DNA of 64,000 nt, taken from NCBI RefSeq assembly GCF_040659735.1, contig NZ_JBFANZ010000025.1:1-64000 (forward strand). Reading direction: 5' to 3'. The stretch comes from Micromonospora_I sp040659735 (lineage in GTDB: Bacteria > Actinomycetota > Actinomycetes > Mycobacteriales > Micromonosporaceae). Below, one piece after another: positions 1 to 7,428 of the stretch (position 1 is the stretch's first letter; each line of letters opens with the position of its first letter). The notes beneath the pieces are model-generated. The model had not been told where the DNA came from and did not search any database. It saw only the letters and a program-made list of their open reading frames with translations. The position numbers and the translations under genes were made by a program.

Positions 1-1
1 C

Positions 2-688
2 GGCCACCGCGAGGCGGTCGCGCACCGCCGGGGTCGGCACCACCCCGACCGTACGCACGGCGCCGGCCCGCCGCGCCGCGGCGAGCGACAGGGAACCGCT
101 CTTGCCGGCGCCACCGATCACCGCCACGGTCACCGGCCGGCCGTAGCCCCGCACGACGCGCGCGGTCAGCGCCGGCGCCCCGCACACGTCGAGGACCGCG
201 AGGGAGAGCTGCGGGTCCAGGTCGTCCGGGAGTACGGCGGCGATCGACCGGCCGAACAGGATCGCGTGCCCCGCGCACGGCACCTGCTCGCTGAGCCCGT
301 CCCAGCCGGCCAGTCCGTCCGAGACTGCCAGCGGGGTCAGCGTCAGCGACACCAACGTCGCGACACGGTCCCCCGACTTCAGGCCCAGCGGGGACTCGGG
401 ACCGACCTCGTCAACGGTGCCGATCAGCATCCCGCCCGAGCCGGTCACCGGGTTGTGCATCTTGCCCCGGCTACGAATGATCTCCCGCACCTCGGCCCGG
501 ACCGCTGCGCCATCCCCGCCGTGCTTCTCCGCCAGCTGCCGGAAGCTCGCCGCGTCGAGGTTGAGCCGCTCGACGCGGATCCGCACCTCGTCGGGGCCGA
601 GTTCGGGGCGGCTGTCCAGGCGCTGCGCGGCCTGCGGCAGCACGCCGGCCGGCTCGATGACGCGGTGCAGACCTACCGGCGATGTCAT
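2..688 (-). CDS. kdd: L-erythro-3,5-diaminohexanoate dehydrogenase (partial, 3' end off window)
   Basis: This enzyme oxidatively deaminates L-erythro-3,5-diaminohexanoate in the lysine fermentation pathway, using a pyridine nucleotide. The visible 229 residues contain the family hallmark MHNPVTGSGG (77-86) and a glycine-rich nucleotide-binding turn GGAGKSG (192-198). The family is usually about 340-350 residues, so roughly a third lies beyond the left edge. I chose the ATG at 688 because an AAGGGG element lies about 9 nt upstream of it; the in-frame ATG at 697 is too close to that element. It diverges from kamA, which supplies the upstream step of the same pathway. The identity is strongly supported by the motif and the neighbour. 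Confidence 0.88.
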   Translation of the reverse strand, partial: MTSPVGLHRVIEPAGVLPQAAQRLDSRPELGPDEVRIRVERLNLDAASFRQLAEKHGGDGAAVRAEVREIIRSRGKMHNPVTGSGGMLIGTVDEVGPESPLGLKSGDRVATLVSLTLTPLAVSDGLAGWDGLSEQVPCAGHAILFGRSIAAVLPDDLDPQLSLAVLDVCGAPALTARVVRGYGRPVTVAVIGGAGKSGSLSLAAARRAGAVRTVGVVPTPAVRDRLAVA

Positions 689-740
689 GCCCACCATCCC
701 CTTCGCTTCCGGAGCCCGCCCGCGCCACACCTCGCGCGAC

Positions 741-782
741 GGGAAAACTTACGGCAGAGTAGTTTCTAGACGAAAGATTTTC
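741..782. promoter_or_regulatory. AT-rich divergent kdd/kamA control region with GAAA/TTTC half-sites
   Basis: The 139-nt gap between the two lysine genes holds an AT-rich core with alternating half-sites: GAAA at 743-746, TTTC at 763-766, GAAA at 772-775 and TTTC at 779-782. Their inverted arrangement would suit a dimeric or multimeric regulator acting on both promoters. No strong sigma-70 consensus is visible. The regulator is unknown; an Lrp-type protein is encoded 3 kb away, but linking the two is speculation. Confidence 0.35.
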
Positions 783-827
783 CAGTAGCGTACCGATGAT
801 CGCTACCCGCCATACGCAGGAGACCTC

Positions 828-2252
828 GTGACGCAGACCGAGCCGGTTCCGGCCACCGCCGCGCCGCACCCCGCCCCCGCGTCGGCCGCGACCGCACGCT
901 CCGCCGACCAGCCCTACGAATACCGCCGCCGCGAGCTCGTCGAGCCGGACTGGACGCGATTCCCCGGCTGGCGCGACGTGACCCGCGAGCAGTGGGAGTC
1001 CGCGCAGTGGCAGCGGGTCAACTGCGTGAAGAACCTCAAGCAGCTCCGCACCGTCCTCGGCGACCTCGTCGACGAGGTGTTCTACACCGACCTCGCCGCC
1101 GACCAGGCCGCGCTCGCCACCATGTCGATGCTGGTGCCGCCGCAGATGGTCAACACGATGGTGCCGTTCGCCCCGATGACCACCGAGGCGTTCTACGCCG
1201 ACCCGGTCCGGCGCTACATGATCCCGGTCGCCTCCGACCGGCGCACCGACTGGCCCTCGCACCCGTACGCCACCCGCGACTCCCTGCACGAGCACGACAT
1301 GTGGGTCGCCGAGGGGCTGACCCACCGCTACCCCACCAAGGTTCTCGCCGAGCTGCTCTCCACCTGCCCGCAGTACTGCGGGCACTGCACCCGCATGGAC
1401 CTGGTCGGCAACTCCACCCCCGCGGTCGAGAAGCTCAAGCTCTCGCTCAAGCCGGTCGACCGCTACGACGCCCACATCACCTACCTGCGCGCCCACCCGG
1501 GCGTGCGCGACGTGGTCGTCTCCGGCGGAGACGTGGCCAACGTGCCGTGGCGCAACCTTGAGTCCTACCTGATGCGGCTGCTCGACATCGAGACGATCCG
1601 CGACATCCGGCTCGCCACGAAGGCGCTGATGGGCCTCCCCCAGCACTGGCTGCAGGGGGACGTCGTGGAAGGGCTCGAGCGGGTGGCGCGCACGGCGTCC
1701 CGCCGCGGCGTCAACCTCGCCATCCACACCCACGTCAACCACGCGCAGTCGCTGACGCCGCTGGTGGCGCGCGCGGCACAGACCGCGCTGGAGGTCGGCG
1801 TCCGGGACGTGCGCAACCAGGGCGTACTGATGCGCGGCGTCAACGCGACCGCGCCGGACCTGCTCGACCTCTGCTTCGCGCTGCAGGGCGAGGCCGGCAT
1901 CCTGCCGTACTACTTCTACATGTGCGACATGATCCCCAACGCCGAGCACTGGCGGGTCCCGGTCTGGCACGCCCAGCAGTTGCAGCACGACATGATGGGC
2001 TACCTGCCCGGGTACGCGACCCCGCGGATCGTCTGTGACGTGCCGTTCGTCGGCAAGCGCTGGGTGCACATGCTCACCGAGTACGACCGGGAGCACGGCA
2101 TCTCGTACTGGACCAAGAACTACCGCACCTCGATCGAGGCCGACGATGTCGAGGCGCTGGAGAGGCGCCACGCCTACTACGACCCGATCGACACGCTGCC
2201 GGAATCGGGACAGAAATGGTGGGCCAAGCAGGAGGCCGCCGACCTGGACTGA
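828..2252 (+). CDS. kamA: Lysine 2,3-aminomutase (radical SAM, PLP-dependent)
   Basis: The 474-residue product converts L-lysine to L-beta-lysine using a 4Fe-4S cluster, S-adenosylmethionine and PLP. The radical SAM triad C180-C184-C187 reads CPQYCGHC. K410 in DVPFVGKRW aligns by context with the PLP lysine of the clostridial enzyme. D367 (MCDM) and D404 (VCDVP) occupy the places of the two aspartates that bind the lysine side-chain amine, which argues for lysine rather than glutamate as substrate. The N-terminus carries about 30 extra Ala/Pro-rich residues. The start is GTG with AGGAG 5 nt upstream. It diverges from kdd, so the pair belongs to a lysine degradation route. The alignment was made from memory of the family, not computed. 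Confidence 0.9.
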   Translation: MTQTEPVPATAAPHPAPASAATARSADQPYEYRRRELVEPDWTRFPGWRDVTREQWESAQWQRVNCVKNLKQLRTVLGDLVDEVFYTDLAADQAALATMSMLVPPQMVNTMVPFAPMTTEAFYADPVRRYMIPVASDRRTDWPSHPYATRDSLHEHDMWVAEGLTHRYPTKVLAELLSTCPQYCGHCTRMDLVGNSTPAVEKLKLSLKPVDRYDAHITYLRAHPGVRDVVVSGGDVANVPWRNLESYLMRLLDIETIRDIRLATKALMGLPQHWLQGDVVEGLERVARTASRRGVNLAIHTHVNHAQSLTPLVARAAQTALEVGVRDVRNQGVLMRGVNATAPDLLDLCFALQGEAGILPYYFYMCDMIPNAEHWRVPVWHAQQLQHDMMGYLPGYATPRIVCDVPFVGKRWVHMLTEYDREHGISYWTKNYRTSIEADDVEALERRHAYYDPIDTLPESGQKWWAKQEAADLD

Positions 2253-2259
2253 CCAGTCA

Positions 2260-2309
2260 CGAACGATTGAGGGCCCGCACCGAACTCGGTGCGGGCCCTC
2301 AATCGTTCG
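2260..2309. terminator. Bidirectional terminator hairpin
   Basis: Two perfect 24-bp inverted arms (2260-2283 and 2286-2309) are separated by only 2 nt, between the convergent ends of kamA and the CsbD gene. Each arm ends in an A/T-rich foot that would give a short U-run in either direction. It is an unusually long and perfect terminator. Confidence 0.85.
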
Positions 2310-2320
2310 CTTTCGCGACG

Positions 2321-2515
2321 TCAGCCGGAGAAGGCGTCCTTGATGTCGCGCCCGGCGTCCTTGGCGTGCTCACCGGCCTGCTTGGCGCGCGCCTCGGCGG
2401 CCTCGACGGACCCTTCGGCCTGCAGTCGCTCGTTGTCGGTGGCGTCGCCGAGCTTCTCCTTGGCCTCGCCCTTGAGTTCCTCGGCCTTATTGGACAGCTT
2501 GTCGCTGAAGCTCAT
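2321..2515 (-). CDS. CsbD family general stress protein
   Basis: This 64-residue acidic, Ala/Glu/Lys-rich protein has the CsbD pattern: an N-terminal MSFSDKLSNKAEELKGEAKE helix followed by a G/D-rich turn and a second helix. CsbD proteins are small soluble stress proteins of unknown biochemical activity, induced by the general stress sigma factor in Bacillus. AGGAGG lies about 7 nt before the ATG. It is monocistronic and convergent with kamA. Length and composition fit the family. Confidence 0.85.
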   Translation of the reverse strand: MSFSDKLSNKAEELKGEAKEKLGDATDNERLQAEGSVEAAEARAKQAGEHAKDAGRDIKDAFSG

Positions 2516-2863
2516 GAGCCAATCCTCCTGAACACGAATCGGATTTCGTCATCCCCAGTGGGGATTCCGTCTCGCCCGTAACACTTCCCACTCCCGCGGT
2601 CCCGAAACGTGCCCACCCCTGCCGGCTTCCGCTTCGTGTTCTCGCTGTCCGATGTGGTGCATGTGCGCCGTGGCGCACAATCCGTAGAGCATCCTAGGAA
2701 GGAAGAGTGGCTTCGGTCCTGCGCAGCTTGGGCGGGCGAGCCGCTGCGGGACAGGTTCGTCAACACCACTGCTCCGGTGACCGCAGTGCCGTGCGTCGTA
2801 CAGCCTAGACCGTCCTAGGAGGCTAGCCCTGCTCGGACGGACACCGGATGGTTGACTGGACGA
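2516..2863. other. Intergenic region with CTAG-containing palindromes
   Basis: This gap of about 350 bp separates the divergent CsbD and histidine-phosphatase genes. I see no supportable gene in it. It holds two identical 8-bp palindromes TCCTAGGA at 2692-2699 and 2813-2820, a further GGCTAGCC at 2821-2828, and an imperfect hairpin around 2718-2753. It presumably contains both promoters, but I cannot assign -35/-10 boxes with confidence. Confidence 0.4.
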
Positions 2864-3430
2864 ATGCCAGAAATCGTCCTGATCCGCCATGGGCAGACCG
2901 AGTGGAGCGCCACCGGGCGGCACACCTCGTACACCGACATCGACCTCACGTCGACCGGCGAACAGCAGGCACGGGAGGTGGGGAGCCGGCTCGCCGGACG
3001 AAGCTTCGCCGCCGTGCTCAGCAGCCCCCGGCGGCGGGCGCTGCGCACCGCCGAGCTCGCCGGCCTCCCGGTCACCGCGATCGACGACGACCTCGCGGAG
3101 TGGCACTACGGCGAGTACGAGGGGATCACCACGCCGCAGATCCGGGAGAACCGGCCGGACTGGGACCTGTGGCGCGACGGCTGTCCCGGCGGCGAGTCAC
3201 CCGACCAGGTCGGTGACCGGCTCGACCGGGTGCTCGCCCGGGCGGTCGCGGACCTCCCCCGCGGCGACGTGGCGCTCGTCGCGCACGGTCACGCGCTGCG
3301 CGTCGCCGGCGCCCGGTGGATCGGGGAGCCGGCCGGGACGGGCGGACGGCTCCGCCTCGACACGGCGACCGTGTCCGTGCTCGGGTACGAGCACGCGCGC
3401 CCGGTCATCCTTCGGTGGAACTGCTGCTGA
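2864..3430 (+). CDS. Histidine phosphatase family protein (phosphoglycerate mutase-like)
   Basis: This 188-residue cytoplasmic phosphatase has the RHG signature LIRHGQTEWS with the nucleophilic His at residue 9. The usual acidic residue follows in AEWHYGEYEG, and the second catalytic His is in VAHGHALRVAG. The substrate cannot be inferred; actinobacterial relatives include acid phosphatases and cobalamin- or sugar-phosphate phosphatases. I use the ATG at 2864 because the family begins 2-5 residues before the first beta-strand; a TTG at 2852 is possible. There is no clear Shine-Dalgarno. Its 3' end overlaps the convergent lrp gene by 26 bp. Confidence 0.85.
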   Translation: MPEIVLIRHGQTEWSATGRHTSYTDIDLTSTGEQQAREVGSRLAGRSFAAVLSSPRRRALRTAELAGLPVTAIDDDLAEWHYGEYEGITTPQIRENRPDWDLWRDGCPGGESPDQVGDRLDRVLARAVADLPRGDVALVAHGHALRVAGARWIGEPAGTGGRLRLDTATVSVLGYEHARPVILRWNCC

Positions 3431-3866
3431 CCTTCGGCGGTCGCCCCTCGTACGGCGTGGAGAGCACGACCGTGGTCCGGGTGGTGACGTTCGCGGCCGT
3501 ACGGATCTCCTGCAGCAGCCGCTCCAGATCGGCCGGGCTCGCCACCCGGACCAGCAGCAGGTAGAAGTCCTCGCCGGCGACCGAATAGCACGAGTCGATC
3601 TCTGGTAGGTGCGCCAGCCGTTCGGGGGCGTCGTCGGGCTGCGACGGGTCGAACGGCCGGATCGCCACGAACGCGCTGAGCGGGAGGTCCAGCGCCTCAT
3701 AGGCGACCCGCGCCGCGTACCCCTTGATCACCCCGCGCTGCTCGAGCCGGCGCACGCGCTGATGCACGGCGGAGACGGAGAGCCCGACCTTCTCGGCGAG
3801 GTCCGTGTAGGACAAACGCCCGTCGGCGGTGAGGGCGGCGATGATGGCGCGGTCGATCTCTTCCAC
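3405..3866 (-). CDS. Lrp/AsnC family transcriptional regulator
   Basis: This 153-residue protein has an N-terminal winged HTH (about residues 4-50, ending in SAVHQRVRRLEQRGVIKGY) and a C-terminal RAM effector-binding domain (about 65-140, with SVAGEDFYLLLVRV). Members bind amino acids and control their metabolism as octamers or larger assemblies. It is the last gene of a minus-strand run after the M24 peptidase and acyl-CoA dehydrogenase, which suggests control of amino-acid or peptide catabolism. It also has its own putative leaderless promoter: TAGGTT lies 6 nt before the GTG start. Whether it also controls kdd/kamA is unknown. Confidence 0.9.
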   Translation of the reverse strand: MEEIDRAIIAALTADGRLSYTDLAEKVGLSVSAVHQRVRRLEQRGVIKGYAARVAYEALDLPLSAFVAIRPFDPSQPDDAPERLAHLPEIDSCYSVAGEDFYLLLVRVASPADLERLLQEIRTAANVTTRTTVVLSTPYEGRPPKVSSSSTEG

Positions 3867-3899
3867 GGCGTGAACCTACCCTCAGACGCGACGGCGTGG

Positions 3900-5042
3900 T
3901 CAGCCGCGTGCCAGGGAACGCGAGATGACCAGACGCTGGATCTGGTTGGTCCCCTCCACGATCTGCAGCACCTTCGCCTCGCGCATGTAGCGCTCCACCG
4001 GGTGGTCGGCGACGTAGCCGTATCCGCCGAGCACCTGCACCGCGTCGGTGGTCACCCGCATCGCCATGTCGGTGGCGAAGAGCTTCGCCTTCGCCGCCTC
4101 GATCGAGTAGGGGCGGCCGGCGTCGCGCAGCCGGGCCGCGGCGAGGGTCAGCGCCCGCGCCGCGGACACCTGCGTCGCCATGTCGGCGAGGAGGAAGCCC
4201 AGGCCCTGGAAGTCGACGATCGCGCGACGGAACTGCTCGCGCTCGCGGGCGTACGCCACCGCGTAGTCGAGCGCGGCCTGGGCGAGCCCGACCGCGCAGG
4301 CGGCGATGCCGAGGCGCCCGGAGTCCAGCGCGGACATCGCGATCCGGAACCCGATCCCCTCCTCCCCCACGATCCGCTCCGCCGGGACGCGGGCGTCGTC
4401 GAAGGCGATCTGCGCGACAGGCGAGGAGCGCAGCCCCATCGTCTTCTCCCGCGCCTGGGGGTTGATCCCCACCGTGGCGGAGTCGGCGAGCAGGCACGAG
4501 ACGCCGGCCGGGCCGGATCCGCCGGTGCGGCAGAAGATGTTGTAGAAGTCGGCCTGGTGGGCGTGGGTGATCCAGGCCTTGGTGCCGTTGACCACATAGG
4601 AGTCGCCGTCGCGGACCGCCTTCGTGGTCAGCGCCGCCGCGTCCGAACCGCCCTGCGGCTCGGAGAGGCAGTAGGCGCCGAGCAGGTCGCCGCCGAGCAT
4701 GTCCGGCAGCAGCTTGCGCAACTGCTCTGCGCCGTACGTGGCGACCGGGTAGCAGGCCAGGGTGTGCACGCTGACCGCCTCCGCCACGGCCAGCCACCGC
4801 GACGCGAGCACCTCGAGGACCTGCAGGTAGACCTCGTACGGCTGGGCGGAGCCGCCGACCTCCTCGGGGTAGGGCAGCCCGAGCAGCCCGGCGCGACCGA
4901 GCGTGCGCAGCACAGCGCGCGGAAATTCACCGCGCGCCTCGAAGCCCTCGACCTGCGGGGCGAGTTCCCGGTCGGCGAGCTCGGTGGCGAGTTCGAGGAG
5001 GTCGTACGCCTCGGCGGTGGGGAGAATGCGGTCGACGGTCAT
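3900..5042 (-). CDS. Acyl-CoA dehydrogenase family protein
   Basis: This 380-residue flavoprotein introduces a trans double bond at C2-C3 of an acyl-CoA and passes electrons to ETF. The FAD/substrate motif CLSEPQGGSD and the C-terminal VEGTNQIQ, with the catalytic Glu in the short- or medium-chain position, are present. The length matches the family. The frame stays open far upstream, but the real ATG at 5042 overlaps the TGA of the upstream peptidase gene, so the two are translationally coupled. Chain length or branching specificity cannot be read from sequence; a role in branched amino-acid catabolism is possible given the peptidase and Lrp neighbours. Confidence 0.9.
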   Translation of the reverse strand: MTVDRILPTAEAYDLLELATELADRELAPQVEGFEARGEFPRAVLRTLGRAGLLGLPYPEEVGGSAQPYEVYLQVLEVLASRWLAVAEAVSVHTLACYPVATYGAEQLRKLLPDMLGGDLLGAYCLSEPQGGSDAAALTTKAVRDGDSYVVNGTKAWITHAHQADFYNIFCRTGGSGPAGVSCLLADSATVGINPQAREKTMGLRSSPVAQIAFDDARVPAERIVGEEGIGFRIAMSALDSGRLGIAACAVGLAQAALDYAVAYAREREQFRRAIVDFQGLGFLLADMATQVSAARALTLAAARLRDAGRPYSIEAAKAKLFATDMAMRVTTDAVQVLGGYGYVADHPVERYMREAKVLQIVEGTNQIQRLVISRSLARG

Positions 5043-6157
5043 AGCGGGGCCAGCTCCGTGGGGGTGGTGTTGAGTCGTTCGACGCCGTCCGCGGTGCAGA
5101 CGACGATGTCCTCGATGCGGGCGCCGTGCCGCCCGGCCAGGTAGATCCCGGGTTCGATCGAAAAGGCCATCCCGGGTTCGAGCGGCAGGGTGTTGCCGGT
5201 GACCACGTACGGCTCCTCGTGGGTGTCGAGCCCGATGCCGTGCCCGGTGCGGTGCAGGAACGCGGCACCGTACCCGGCGTCGGTGATCACATCGCGGGCG
5301 GCGGCGTCGACCGCTTCGGCGGTGACCCCGGGGCGCACCGCGGCGACCGCGGCCCGCTGGGCGGCGTGCAGGACCTCGTAGTAGGCGAGGAACTCCGGGT
5401 CCGGCGTGCCGCCGGCGACGTAGGTGCGTGTCGAGTCCGAGCAGTAGCCGGAGGGCATGGTGCCGCCGATGTCGACGACGACCGGGTCGCCGGCCTCGAT
5501 GACGCGCCCGGAGGTCTCGTGATGCGGGCTCGCCGCGTTGGGGCCGGCGGCGACGATGACGAAGTCGACGACGGCGTGCCCGGTCTCCCGGATCGCGTTC
5601 GCGATGTCCGCGCCGACCTCGGCCTCGGTGCGCCCCGGGCGCAGCCACTGCGTCATCCGGGCGTGCACGGCGTCGATCGCGGCGCCGGCCTCGCGCAGCG
5701 CCGCCACCTCGGCCGGCGTCTTGCACATCCGCAGCTCGCGTAGCACGTCGCCGGCGAGGCGTTGGTTGACCTGGGGCAGCGTGGCCCGCAGCGCGAGGAC
5801 CTGCTCGGCCCACATGTGGTTGTCGAGCCCGACCGCCACCACGGGCCCCTCAAGGGCCCGTAGCACGAGCGGGTACGGGTCGGTGCCGTCGGCGTGGTCG
5901 ACGATGCGCAGCCCGGTGGCGGGCGCCGGTGACGCCTCCGCCGCGGCACGCTCCAGGGTCGGCACGATCAACGTGGGCGTGCCGTGCCGGGGCAGCACCA
6001 GACAGGTGAGGCGCTCCAGCGCGTGGGCGTGGTAGCCGGTCAGGTAGCGCAGGCCGGAGCCGGGGGTGATGAGCAGGGCGTCGAGGCCGGCGCGCGTCAT
6101 GGCGCGCTGGGCCGCGGCGAGACGCTGCGGCGGGTAGAGCTCGGCGCGATCGGACAC
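5039..6157 (-). CDS. M24 family metallopeptidase (Xaa-Pro peptidase-like)
   Basis: The 372-residue protein has an N-terminal creatinase-like domain (about 1-130) and a C-terminal pita-bread metallopeptidase domain. The dinuclear metal ligands are visible: two Asp in VVDIGGTMP and CSDSTRTYV, the His in HRTGHGIGLD, and two Glu in FSIEPGIYL and ARIEDIVV. It probably removes N-terminal residues before proline, or cleaves dipeptides. It is the first gene of the operon with the acyl-CoA dehydrogenase (ATGA overlap) and lrp. A -10 box TAAGCT lies 6 nt before the GTG start, so the message is probably leaderless. Confidence 0.9.
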   Translation of the reverse strand: MSDRAELYPPQRLAAAQRAMTRAGLDALLITPGSGLRYLTGYHAHALERLTCLVLPRHGTPTLIVPTLERAAAEASPAPATGLRIVDHADGTDPYPLVLRALEGPVVAVGLDNHMWAEQVLALRATLPQVNQRLAGDVLRELRMCKTPAEVAALREAGAAIDAVHARMTQWLRPGRTEAEVGADIANAIRETGHAVVDFVIVAAGPNAASPHHETSGRVIEAGDPVVVDIGGTMPSGYCSDSTRTYVAGGTPDPEFLAYYEVLHAAQRAAVAAVRPGVTAEAVDAAARDVITDAGYGAAFLHRTGHGIGLDTHEEPYVVTGNTLPLEPGMAFSIEPGIYLAGRHGARIEDIVVCTADGVERLNTTPTELAPL

Positions 6158-6238
6158 ACCCCAAGCTTAACGTTCGTTTGGGTGGCGCGTCAGCCAGCTC
6201 GGCAGGCGCGGTCGTGAAGATCGACCACCTGCCGACCT

Positions 6239-7330
6239 TCAACCCGTAGCGGAGCCGGCGAGCGCGGCGGCCGCCACCGCCCGGGCCCGCGCCGTCCCGG
6301 TGAGCAGGTCGGTGCTGTCGACGTACTGGTCGACGGCACCGACCGGCGGGAGCTTGCGCAGCCACGGGTTGACGATCGCGGCGCGCAGGGCGGTGGCGAA
6401 GCGCGCCGCGTCGAGCACCATGAAGGGTCGCTTGTGGAAGGCACGCACGGTCGGGTCGACCGGGGCCGCCAGGCCCGTCTCATTGGTGCGGGTGGCCACC
6501 TCCTCGTAAGCCCGGCACAGCCGCTCTTCCCGCTGCCGCCAGTCGCTCGCGGCGAGCGCGCCGCGCAGGCTCCCCGCGACGGTGTCGATGCCCGGCAGCC
6601 GGGCGAACGCGCTGCCCAACCACTTGCTGTACGGCGGGTAGCGGCGTGCCAGCAGCAGACAGAGCCGCATCAGGTCCCGGCTGAGCCGGGCCGTTATCAC
6701 CGCGCTGCCCAACTCGTCGCCGACCTCGCCGCACCGGCCCACGAAGTGCTCCTCCTGCGCGATCCGGGTCCACTGGCAGGCCAGCACGTACCGCCACACG
6801 TCGTCCGGGTACCACAGCAGCCGCTCCCGCGCCGCGGTCAACGTGCCGTCGAGCCCGTCGTGGAAGATCGCGCCCCCGGTGAACTCCGCCAGCCGCTGCG
6901 TCGGCGCGGAGAGCCAGTCGACGTCCGTGACCCGCCGCCGGGGATCGAAGCCCAGCGCGGACTCGAACCACGCACCGAGCTCGCTGACGGTGACGCCGTG
7001 CCGGTCGCCGGCCGCGGAGAGCACCCCCAGGCCGGTGGTGGCGTCCTCGGCGAACCGGGTCGGATGATCCAGGAACGTCGGCGGCAACTCCGCGGAGAAC
7101 GCGCTCACGATCTGCGCGGCGAGCCCCGGCTCCGACCGGTCGAGGAAGAGCTGCACCCGTGGTCCCCAGTCGTGGTCGGTGGAGCGCGGCGTGTCGAAGC
7201 CGAGCAGTTCCGATCCGAAGTCGAGACGGGCGGCGGCGTACCGCAGCTGGGGGAAGCGGGCGGCGAGCAGCGGCGCGACGAGCTCGTCGTAGAAGCGACG
7301 GTTCAACTCCAGCCCCGGCACGAAACCCAT
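6239..7330 (-). CDS. DUF4037 domain protein, putative nucleotidyltransferase
   Basis: This protein of 363 residues has an N-terminal segment FGSELLGFDTPRSTDHDW, matching the polymerase-beta-type pattern GS...DxD, so a nucleotidyltransferase fold is likely. The remaining all-helical part (about residues 170-340) fits DUF4037. The substrate is unknown; relatives include aminoglycoside nucleotidyltransferases and toxin-antitoxin NTases. I used the ATG at 7330; a GTG at 7348 is also in frame. It is divergent from the exonuclease gene and monocistronic. The motif is seen directly; the activity is inferred. Confidence 0.7.
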   Translation of the reverse strand: MGFVPGLELNRRFYDELVAPLLAARFPQLRYAAARLDFGSELLGFDTPRSTDHDWGPRVQLFLDRSEPGLAAQIVSAFSAELPPTFLDHPTRFAEDATTGLGVLSAAGDRHGVTVSELGAWFESALGFDPRRRVTDVDWLSAPTQRLAEFTGGAIFHDGLDGTLTAARERLLWYPDDVWRYVLACQWTRIAQEEHFVGRCGEVGDELGSAVITARLSRDLMRLCLLLARRYPPYSKWLGSAFARLPGIDTVAGSLRGALAASDWRQREERLCRAYEEVATRTNETGLAAPVDPTVRAFHKRPFMVLDAARFATALRAAIVNPWLRKLPPVGAVDQYVDSTDLLTGTARARAVAAAALAGSATG

Positions 7331-7428
7331 GCCGGAAGCCTGCCGCACGCACGGCGATGATCACCACGGAAATCCGGGGGAACGCGCGGCGGATGGGCGG
7401 ACGCGGCGCGCTGTGCGACGCTGTGTCC

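Noticed and set aside
471..2171. 566-codon minus-strand frame opposite kamA
   Set aside because: It is antisense to a clear enzyme and is full of Arg/His/Gly typical of non-coding frames in high-GC DNA.
2700..2760. tRNA-like hairpin with a TTC loop near 2755
   Set aside because: No acceptor stem, anticodon arm or CCA-proximal pairing can be formed around it.
3609..5144. 511-codon plus-strand frame opposite lrp and the acyl-CoA dehydrogenase
   Set aside because: It spans two genes on the other strand and has no domain.
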